64,000 nt of DNA from Garcia nutans (Eukaryota > Streptophyta > Magnoliopsida > Malpighiales > Euphorbiaceae): positions 6,270,001 to 6,334,000 of the forward strand of contig CANTUV010000003.1 of NCBI GenBank assembly GCA_947685225.1, read 5' to 3'. Shown here piece by piece: positions 55,414-64,000 of this stretch (positions are counted from its first letter, which is position 1; each line of letters starts with the position of its first letter). The notes beneath the pieces were generated by a model. It made no database searches, had not been told where the DNA came from, and saw nothing but the letters and a program-made list of their open reading frames with translations. The translations under genes were made by a program, and so were the position numbers.

Positions 55414-58313
55414 TGTAACACCCCATCTTAGCCTACGTTTATAGACCAAGATGGACTGTTATCTCATGGTGGTTGTGTCTTAATATTTTATTTAGCCAAT
55501 TTTAAGTACAGATTTTAAAAAAATTTTGCCATAACCTCCCCTAAAAATGGAGGTCCCAAGTGTCGCCAAAACTAATTTTTCTTATTTTTGAAAAACATTT
55601 TGTTTCACAATTCAACTCAAGCACACTCCCAATAATCCACCCTTATAACCTCAACTACAATCCTGCAAGAAGAATTCACACTTCTATACTTGCATACATA
55701 AGTGCTAAACCCAAATAAGATTTATTAGATTACTAGCAGTGTACGTGTTCTAGCTTTTCAGTATAATACATTTATTTGCTAGATCATACAAGCTTATGTA
55801 CATGCCATATTGCTACAATCAATCATATCCAAACTCCTACCCAAAGTAGTAGTCAAGGCCAGCTGTGCAGGACATGCTGCAATCTCGTCTCCTCGTTTAA
55901 CCTACGAGTTTAGAGGGAAACTAAACTCGCTAAGCAATTGCTTAGTGGGTACTTAAATCATTGCAATAAAATAATAAAATGAAAGAATGATTTGAACATA
56001 CATTTATATACTTTAAATACTTGAAAGGAATCAATACAAAACACAGATGGTAAAAAGGCTTGACTGAATAATTTGAATTTAAATCATTTCTCTTGCTTTT
56101 TATCATTTTGGTTGCTCTACTGGTTTAACAGAACGTCAGAGGATAAGGAAGGGTCATGATAAGCATATCTCGTCGTGATCATATTTCATTATCTTTCATC
56201 ATAATTCTTGCACATGTGCCAATGGCCATTATCATTGCATCATTGATCATGTCATTGTAATCATCGACCTTCGGCCGGAATATCATATCATGTCATAAGC
56301 AGTACTGCAGTAATAGTATGATGCATCATACCCTTATCTCAAGGGTTCTGATATACCAAGTAGAGCATAAATAATTTATTAAATTACTTTGGTCATGATA
56401 TTCAATAGGTCATGATTTTTCCATAAGGCATATATTACTAGGATAACTTCTCATGATGCCTTTCTGATTATTCCAAACCCCTTTCGTGTCATTTTAAATG
56501 ATATAACATCAATCTATATCATAATATTCAAGTTTTAACATATTTAGAAAAATGACCAAATGAATAGTAGCGCAGTGCGTAAAATTGGCAACGCAATGGC
56601 GCGCGACAACTAAATAGTAAAATCTGATTTTACTGCTGAAATCAGTCAACTTTGGCAACAGTTTTGACCAAGTAAAAAACCTTATTTTTGGATGAATTTT
56701 TGCAGGAAAACACTTTCATAAGTTAACTAAATGCATGTAAAATTTCGTCAAAAAATTCTTTCGTTTGCCCCTTCAACGGACTGCCCAAAATGAAAGCTGC
56801 AGAATGGTGCCCAAAAGGGACCATTCGGCCCAATTTTCAAAATTTGAGGGAAATTCATTTTTTTCTTGCAAAATTGATTTTTAGACTCCTTTTGTGATAC
56901 CATTGAAGGACTAAGGGTTCCTCTTTCAAAAATCAAACCAAAGGGATGATTAAAAGTTCTTCAAAGTTTATGAATGATTGAACAAATTTAGCTAGTTTGT
57001 TTTGTTTTCATTCTTTTCACAATCAATTGATTACAAATGGTTCAAGAGCACTTTCCCACATATTTACCACACATAATAACATTATTTCAAAACCATTTCA
57101 AAAGTCCCATAATGCAAAATATGTGAATTAATTGAAAAGGGCAATGATTTAAGTACCAAACCTTAATTCTTTTCACTTGTTTCTAGTTCTTTTATGTCTT
57201 CTTTGCTTCCTTCTCTCTCACTTCTTGATTTCCTATAATTTTCATAAAATCCATGTCAAGAACATAATAAAATTTAAGTGCTTCATGCCTTATTTTGCTA
57301 ACTAATACTACTAGTCATCCTTTTTATCCTTAATCTTATATGTGCAAATCATCTCTTTCACTTTTCTTCAACTTCTTAAATTTTCTATAATCATCATATT
57401 TATTCTTTCATTTTTATCTTACAAATACTATAACCAATGAAAGAAATAGAACCATAGATGAATTTCCTTACCTTAAAATCTTATTCTCCACCCAAGTTTG
57501 CAACCTCTCTTTTTTCTCCAAATTTAGCTACTTGAAAAAAAAAAAACAATCTCTCTCTCTTTTCCCTTTCTCTTATTTTCGGCCAAGCAAGAACAAAGAG
57601 AGTTCTTGGCTTTATTTTTGTGGTGTTCTCTCTTCCAAATGGCAGCCAAGAGAGGGTAATATGTCATGGTGTAAATGTTGATTTCCCATTGGTACACATA
57701 TGTGGGAAAATGGCTAATTCTCATTGGTCCAAATGTCTCCTTCTTTTATTTATTTACAACCCAAGCCCTTGGACTTCATTTTAATTATATTTTGGCCCCT
57801 CAACCTCCTTGTGCTGTAATTTTATGGTCTAAAATGTGAAAAGACCAAAATACCCTCCGGCGGTTACTTGTTCGTAACTTTTAAACCGCGCACTTCCGCT
57901 GAATGCTGTGGTACACTTTTTGACTCAGTTTTTCCTCTACTTTTCATTTTTGAGATCCATTATTACTTTCAAGACACTTTTAAAAATGACCATGATGCCC
58001 CTGGTCAAAATCCCCTATATCTTCCAAACCGTGCGTTTTCGGGAAAAACCGTGTCGCACCGTTGCTACCCAATTTTTCTCTACTTTCCATTTCTGGAGTC
58101 TATTATGTGCACTATTAAGGACCTCCGGAACCATTTTTGTTAATTACAGCCACCTCCACAAAACTTTACAATCTTTTCAGTTAGGTCCTTTTTGTCCTAT
58201 AGAGCTTCCTTTCACTTCGTGTTCTTTGGTGGTTACTCGGGATGGCTCCTCTTACTGTACGCGGATGTACTGTACATGGATGTACCGTACATATGTACAA
58301 ATTGGGTCGTGAC
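55414..58313 (-). repeat. 3' LTR of the decayed gypsy element
   Basis: About 2.9 kb. Its right third (57240-58313) is recognisable again at 62560-63680: shared blocks include GACCA(A/T)GATGCCCC-like, CGGGAAAAACCGTG, TGTGCACTATTAAG and CCATTTTTCTC-type runs. No gene. Confidence 0.75.
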
Positions 58314-58319
58314 ATTTCT

Positions 58320-58340
58320 TCCCCTCTAAATTTAGGCTTC
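58320..58340 (-). promoter_or_regulatory. Polypurine tract of the decayed gypsy element
   Basis: On the minus strand TTTAGAGGGGAAGAAA next to the LTR start TGTCACG. Confidence 0.7.
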
Positions 58341-58366
58341 GTCCCGAAGCCGATCGGATGTAAAAT

Positions 58367-59860
58367 TTAGTCTTCCATCCTCATTATTCCTTGCTTTTCC
58401 CAAATTATCTCTTCCATTCTATGGTTCCTTCGCCGCACTTTAACTGGAGGAATTCTCTTATTTCTTAATCCTTTGACTTTTCGTGCTAAAATTTCTATTG
58501 GTTCTTCTTCATAATTTAGGTCAGATTGGACTCTGATGTTTTGTGTCTTTATATCGTGTGTGAAGTTCAAACGATATTGCCTTATCATTGAAACGTGAAA
58601 AACATTATGTATTTTGTTCAATTCTGGTAATAGAGTTAACCGGTAGGCTATTGATCTATGCGTTCGATGATCTCGTATAGTCCAATAAGCCTAAGGCTTA
58701 ACTTACTTTTCTGCTTAAATCTTAATACCTTCTTTCATGGGCAAATCTTAAGAAAAACCTTGGCTTCCACTTAGAGTTCTATGTCCCTTCGTTTCGAGTT
58801 GGCATATGATTTTGCTTCTACCTACCCGCATATGATTTTATCTTGTCTTTACTTAATTTGGTCCAACACTCTGGTGTTCCATGTTTTCTTTCGTATAATT
58901 CTTTATAGGGCGTCACCGTATGCTGAATTAATAGTCGTTGTTATATGCATATTCAATTAAACTCAAATACCTATTCCAGCCACCCTTAAATTCTATAACA
59001 CATACTCTTAATATGTCCTCCCAAAATTTGGATTACTCTTTCAAATCATCCATCTGTTTACGGGTGAAAGGCAGTGCGATAATTTGTTTGGGTTTCAGAA
59101 GCTGTTTGCGACTTCTTCCATAAATTCATGATGAACTATGGACCTCTGCCTAAAATGATAGACATTGGAATCCTGTGTAATCGTACAATTTCCTTGGTGT
59201 ACATTTCCACCAACTTATCTATTGAATAATCCATTAGTAAAAGTAGAAAATGAGCTAACTTGGTTAGGCAGTCAACGATTATCCGAACAACGTCATGCTG
59301 GCCTCGTGTAATTGGTAGTTCTATGACGAAATCCATAGTGATATGTTCCCATTTTCATACCAGAGTGGAAATTAGTTGTAACAGTCCTGATAGTATTTGA
59401 TATTTCACTTTTGCTTGTTGACATATTAAACATTTGGTCATAAAATCAACAACATCTCTCTTCATTCTAGGCTACCATTAAAACTTCTTTAGATATTGAT
59501 ACATTTGTAACTCCTGGATGCATTGTGTTGAGGCTACTATATGCTTTTTGAAAAAATTTTCTTTCTTATGTCTCCCATTGTTAGTATCATTACTCTATTG
59601 TCATAATACAAACTACTGTTCTTAGAAATTTAGAATTTTATATTCTTTCCTCCTTGCACTTGCTTGATCCATTTTTGTATTTGTTCGTTTTCCTTTTGCA
59701 CTTGATGAATTTCTTGAAAAGAAACATAGTTTATGCTTGCATTTCTACTTCTAGTACTTCCTCTTCCATTGGTCTTAAACTGATCTTTATAGCGCCTAAG
59801 GCTGGTATCAATTTTCCACCAAGTGCTTCGGCCACCATGGTAGCTTTTCCTAGATGATAA
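58367..59860 (-). pseudogene. Decayed gypsy integrase with chromodomain-like end
   Basis: The last frame (58367-58621) has MNKIHNVFHVSMIRQYR and EEEPIEILARKVKGLRNK, the same C-terminal layout as in the Tekay-like element, with the WRNH motif altered to RRNH. Frame 59136-59336 contains MDFVIELPIT, the first catalytic Asp block, and VDCLTKLAHFL. The SDRGP block reads LGRGP, so the second Asp is lost. The remaining zinc region is in fragments up to about 59860. Confidence 0.78.
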
Positions 59861-59879
59861 TTTATAACTTAGCTGTTAT

Positions 59880-61000
59880 TTCCAAAACTTGGGTTTACTT
59901 TCCTTACCATAAATTGAGATCCTCTTGGGTTGGCGGATATTTTAAACTTTTGCGTCTGTATAAATATAACACTTTTCTCCATATAAATCATATCTCCAAA
60001 TCTTGAAAGCCAATACGATAACTGTTAATTCCAAATAGTGTGCCGGGTTATTATTTTTATTATTTTTATTTTTTTTTCGTATGGTTTAAATCATCAAAAG
60101 ACTTATGCGACTATTTTATCCTTTTGCATAAGCATATAACCTTAACCGATGTGTGAAGCATCACTATATATCATATATTCTTTGCCGGACACGGGTCGTA
60201 TGGGTATTGAAGCATTCGTTAACTTTTCCTTTAGTTTCTCAAAGTTCCTCTAACATTTATCAGTCCATTGGAGTTTGGCATTCCTTTGAAACAACCTTGT
60301 CATTGGAATGATAATAATGGAAAACCCTTTTATAAAACATTAATAGTGCCCAACCAGTCCTAAGAAGATTCTTACTTCTATTACTATCTTTGGTGTTTTC
60401 CATTCCAAAATAGCTTTTGTTTTCTTAAGACCCACTTTAATGCCTTATGCTAATATGGTGTGTTCTAAGAATGCCACTTTTTCCAATCAAAACTCGCATT
60501 TGTCATGTTTGACGTACAACTACTTCTCTCGCAACATTTGCAATACTGTGCAAAAGTATTGATCGTATTCTTCTTTGTTCCTTAAATAAACGAAGGTGTC
60601 ATCTATGAACACCATTTACAAATTGGTCAAAGTATGGATGAAAGATATGATTCATTAAATCCATGAATACTACTGACACATTTGTGGGCTCAAAAGGCAT
60701 TACAAGGAACTTATAACGTCCGTATCGAGTTCTAGATGTAGTCTTTGGAATGTCTTTTCCTTTGACCTGCAGCTGCTGATATCCCAGTCGGTGATCTATT
60801 TTTTTTTTAAAAAGACCTTGGTTCCTTTAAGTTGGTCGAATACCTCGTCAATAGACGATAATGGATATTTATCCTTAATCGTAAGCTCATTCAACTACTT
60901 ATAGTTCACATATGACCTTAAGGATTTATCTTTCTTCTTGACGAAGAGTACTGGCGTGCCCCATGAAGAAATACTTGGCCATATAAGACTCTTGTCGAGT
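59880..61000 (-). pseudogene. Decayed gypsy RT and RNase H
   Basis: From the right: SWGTPVLFVKKKD (about 60930-60970), LDQLKGTKVFF..IDHRLGYQQLQV (60780-60840, with an insertion of T residues), YGRYKFLVMPF, FMDLMNHIFHPYFDQF. The FIDD catalytic box is destroyed by a frameshift near 60605. RNase H relics (about 59940-60200) are barely readable. Confidence 0.75.
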
Positions 61001-61990
61001 AGCTCCTATAATTGCATTTTCATTTCTTTGGGTTCCGCTGGTACCATTATGTATGAGGCAACCAACACCGGTGCAATTCCCGGATATACATTTATAGTGA
61101 ATCCTACTTTTCTCTTAGGTGATAATCCGGGTAGCTTGTCTAAAGAAACATCGAGAAAATCACGCATTGTTGATACCTCTTGAATCTTTATCACATTCTT
61201 CTTTACTTCCATAGTGCTTATCAAGTGTGCCTCACATCCGTTTGTATGGAATGCCTTGTTGTAACTACTGTTGTTACGTTGTTTAGGTAATCAGCTCTCT
61301 TTCCTACTGCCGTCACTTCCTCCTTGTGGGGAGTATGAAGTGTTACTCTCTTTCTTCTTATCATCGACCACTGTTTTATGCCTTGTTAGCCAATCCAATA
61401 CCAACATTATGTCAAATTCTCGGAATGGTAACTCTATTAAATTTTCTGGAAATGCATTTTCATGTAACTCTATAGAACATTCTTTAATCACTTGTGTGTA
61501 ACTACCTCATCTCTTATCGGATTTATAACTAATGTTTCAAACTTAACATATCCTACTGGTAATTCTTCTAAGTTTTCATTGCATAGGCTCTAGCTGGTAT
61601 ACTTGAATTGAGCTAGTCAACGGTCTCTGATTGTGCTCTTTGAAAATTTGAATCACTTTCCTTTTCCCTGCTTCTGCCTCAGCCAAAAGAGGGCCGTGAT
61701 TTTTCTGTCGGTGCGGGTACATTCACTTGTCTTTCTGGCAGTTTACCCTAACACGATCTGGTGCCCCGCATTCCCAGCATCCATCTATTAAATACCAGCA
61801 TTCACTCTTATGTCTTCATCCACAGTGTTTGCATAGAGGAGTAATATATCCTTCAAATCTATATTTCTTTCCAATCCTCCAGTAATTTTTGAATTGTTAC
61901 TTTTTCCTTTTTCCTTTACCTAGTCCTTGGGTTGTTATTACTTTCATTCTTTCCTTTTTGATCTAATTTTAATTCTGCACTTCTACCTCT
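61000..61990 (-). pseudogene. Decayed gypsy protease and gag end
   Basis: Frame 61006-61224 has MRDFLDVSLDKLPGLSPKRKVGF, the link before RT. Frame 61291-61491 has LPFREFDIMLVLDWLTRH, the C-terminal protease landmark. About 61740-61840 gives two CX2C zinc-knuckle halves (CKHCG and CWECGAPDR). Most of gag is not recognisable. Confidence 0.65.
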
Positions 61991-62559
61991 TTGGTTCTTA
62001 ATTCTCTCTTTCTCTTCTCTCTCTCTTTTTTTTTCCATCATTTCCTGAATTCATAAATCTCATATATCTTCTTCTTATAATTTCTTAATTTTGGTGATTA
62101 CATTGGGGCATTTTCAGGAGGAATCACAATACAGTGTTTTGATTAGATTCCGTCTAGTTTCTACTCATATGGTCCGTCTCCTACCTTATTAAGACTCAAG
62201 GGATGGTCACCCATCATCATTGGTTGAGCATGTTTAACTCTGATTTCTTGCTAAATTTCAACATGACCTTCTTAGTGCGCTTACTTCATCTACTTATGTG
62301 AATATTGTACATGGGGTTACTGTACATATTCTATAGTGGCCGGACATGAGAATTTCTCATATACTTATTTCTGTTCACTCATCTTTGTTATCTAAGTTCT
62401 ATCTATTTTATCTCTTACCATCTGGTCTTTACATTGTACGTACTTTTCTTTTATCCTCTTATTCTGTTCCTCTTTTTATTCCATTCTTCAAATTTCATTT
62501 TCTTATGTACATTTTCATTTTTACATTATATTAATCTTTATACATCTTGATTCTTCCAT
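61991..62559. other. Unresolved region between gag relic and right LTR
   Basis: Probably gag leader and the start of the 5' LTR. No primer-binding site of the usual type was found. C/T-rich runs at 62005-62040. Confidence 0.4.
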
Positions 62560-63680
62560 TTAATCAATTAATCTCATCACTTACTTAATATTTTTCCAAT
62601 TCCACATAAAGACTCTAATCTCCAATCTTCCAATAAATATATAATTACCTAAAATTAATACTAAAATTAAAGTCTACTTACTAGAAAACCTTAAAAACTT
62701 ACCTTAAAAATCAAATTCGGAGAAACTTGGAAGTCCTTTGGTATTTCCTATTGTTGGCCGAAATTTGTAAGTGGAAAAGAGAGAATTTGTTCTTCATGTC
62801 ATGATATATATATATATATATATATAAGGGAAATAATGATCACCTTATGTGTTGGCTAAACCCTTTAAGACCACTTGTCCACCTTTCTCTTTCTTCATTT
62901 ATTACTCATGCTAAATAGTTATTTTTGATTAGCCAACATTAGATTTTTATAGTTTTCTTTTCCTTTACTTCTTTCCACTTGTCCCTCTTCCCATAGGATA
63001 TCCTAAAGTTGTCCCGAGTTACCCATCCGGTCCCGACACGTAACCGGGCCCACTTTATGTTCCGGCGATTAATCGATCATATATTTTAAACCGTACAGTT
63101 CCACGAGTCAAACTACATATAGTTTTGATCCTCTCGACCTCTACTTTCTATTTATAAGGTCTATTCTGGGTTTCCAAGTCATTTTGAAAAATTACCAATA
63201 AGCCCTCAACTTTTTACAAAATTCCCTTTAGGTCCTTTCTTTGCTCGGGTTTTCTCCGGCTCCGTTTCTACTGACGATCGTTTCATATTTAACCCCTCGT
63301 CATCCTCTACGTAATCATGTTTTTATTTCCTACTTTAAATTCATGTATAACTTTAATTGATAATGACCAAAATGCCCCTAGTCAAAATGTCTTCGTTTTT
63401 TTCTTTAACGGGACATTTCCTGGAAAAACCGTTACACATCGTTGCGATCCGATTTTTCTCTACACTCCATTTTTTAAATCTGTTATATGCACTATTAAGA
63501 ACATCCGGTGCAATTTTTTTTGAAATTACATTTACGTCCCCAAAACTTTTGAAAATTACAACTAGGTCCCTTTGGTTATACAACCTTATCTAGGGTTGTT
63601 ATCAAGAATTATCTTCTCCTTTCCCCTTCTCTCGCTATGCACGTGACTACTCTACATAAATGCAGTAGGCGGATGTGACA
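62560..63680 (-). repeat. 5' LTR (recognisable part) of the decayed gypsy element
   Basis: Aligns with 57240-58313 with many differences, including the AAACCGT-rich part and TGTTATATGCACTATTAAGA. A (TA)n run at 62803-62826 is specific to this copy. Confidence 0.65.
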
Positions 63681-64000
63681 AGTCCGCTAGTTCTGAAAAC
63701 CTGAAAGGGCGGGCTAGGCAACAATTAGGGCTAAATGAGAGAAAATCGTCAATTAGAAAACCCAAAAGGGCTAATTGGCAACAGGAGTAATCTTGTGTAT
63801 ACTGGCTTTATGTTTGGTTGTTCCCTAATTTAATAAATAAAATAGAATTAATGTTAAAATTGTTCTATGTACATTGTTATAAGTATTTGACCATATATGG
63901 ATGAAATAAATAAACACAATAGCAAAAGGTGATGACAAATTATAAATGGAAAAGAAGCATCTTTTATTACTTTAATTATTTTTTCATCCTAACAATACAC
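63681..64000 (+). other. Tat-like 3' repeats resume
   Basis: GAAAACCTGAAAGGGCGGGCTAGG (63696-63719, degenerate repeat unit) and GAAAACCCAAAAGGGCTAATTGG (63756-63778) are of the type seen at 54030-54235, in the same orientation. They fit either the same Tat element continuing after the gypsy insertion or a second Tat copy. The remaining bases to the window end are A/T-rich without a recognisable gene. Confidence 0.55.

Larger units (their letters stand above)
55414..63680 (-). mobile_element. Decayed minus-strand Ty3/gypsy chromovirus
   Basis: The left LTR (55414-58313) reads on the minus strand TGTCACGACCC...GGGTGTTACA. The right LTR ends TGTGACA at 63680. Between them are decayed pol domains on the minus strand in gypsy order. 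Flanks are ATCAT and AGTCC, so no target duplication is visible, and the two LTRs are strongly diverged: a very old insertion or an end-rearranged one. A chromodomain-like C-terminus is present. Confidence 0.75.
34285..64000 (+). mobile_element. Decayed Tat/Ogre-type Ty3/gypsy element hosting nested insertions
   Basis: In order: 5' LTR (about 34285-35701), degenerate primer-binding site, gag relic, protease, a G-patch-like linker region, RT, two RNase H-like segments, integrase (split at 41873/53589), short GAAAACC repeats and an antisense ORF relic. The extra RNase H-like segment and the linker are hallmarks of the Tat lineage. No 3' LTR is seen, so the element probably continues past the window. 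The solo LTR with nested LARD (41874-53588) and probably the gypsy element at 55414-63680 are later insertions. Everything coding is broken. Confidence 0.75.

Noticed and set aside
57868..58312. Overlapping 91- and 134-codon frames as a possible gene.
   Set aside because: They lie in a gypsy LTR, antisense to the element, and the right LTR has diverged counterparts with no conserved frame.
1..64000. CRISPR arrays, bacterial operons, phage or organellar inserts.
   Set aside because: Repeats are LTRs, microsatellites or LTR-internal arrays, and coding relics are all plant retrotransposon proteins.

Overview
The window is nuclear DNA of a flowering plant, most likely a eudicot. It is strongly A+T rich, and nearly every recognisable protein fragment belongs to a plant LTR retrotransposon: Ty1/copia, or Ty3/gypsy of chromovirus and Tat type. 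I find no convincing host gene, no tRNA or rRNA gene, and nothing prokaryotic (no operons, no CRISPR). The picture is of gene-poor, repeat-on-repeat (heterochromatin-like) sequence.

Layout, left to right. 0.5-2.2 kb: an internally deleted gypsy element between two diverged LTRs. 2.18-7.91 kb: a hAT-like MITE with an 8-bp target duplication, split by a near full-length minus-strand Ty1/copia element (about 2311-7791) with 536-bp LTRs, a primer-binding site (PBS) and long gag/pol ORFs. 8.49-11.65 kb: an old copia element with the target-site duplication (TSD) CCAAT that has lost gag, protease and most of integrase. 11.7-15.6 kb: very A/T-rich DNA with a MITE-like unit and a degenerate tandem repeat. 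15.6-33 kb: three fragments of one LTR family ('family X'), two of them head to head around a near-perfect palindrome. Into them inserted a solo LTR (18814-21330, TSD TATAC) and a full-length Tekay/Del-like chromovirus (21475-31034, TSD TATTT). 33.3-34.28 kb: a minus-strand gypsy RT/RNase H fragment, cut off where a Tat element begins.

From about 34.28 kb to the end, a decayed plus-strand Tat/Ogre-type gypsy element is the host of further insertions. Its integrase gene is split at 41873/53589 by a solo LTR in the opposite orientation (TSD ACTAT). That solo LTR is itself split by a 9.6-kb non-autonomous element (42087-51718, TSD GGGAA) with about 3.1-kb LTRs and no coding capacity. This is a large retrotransposon derivative (LARD). 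Downstream of the Tat integrase lie the lineage's short repeats and an antisense ORF remnant. Another decayed minus-strand gypsy element occupies 55414-63680, after which Tat-like repeats resume.

The most interesting signals are: (i) the LARD, whose LTRs share three collinear sequence modules with the coding Tekay LTRs, suggesting cross-mobilisation; (ii) the head-to-head LTR palindrome; (iii) the three-level nesting, each level proved by its own TSD; (iv) stop codons in the Tekay pol that look mostly like C-to-T or G-to-A changes, as expected from methylcytosine decay; and (v) the antisense ORF of the Tat element. No novel protein system is visible.
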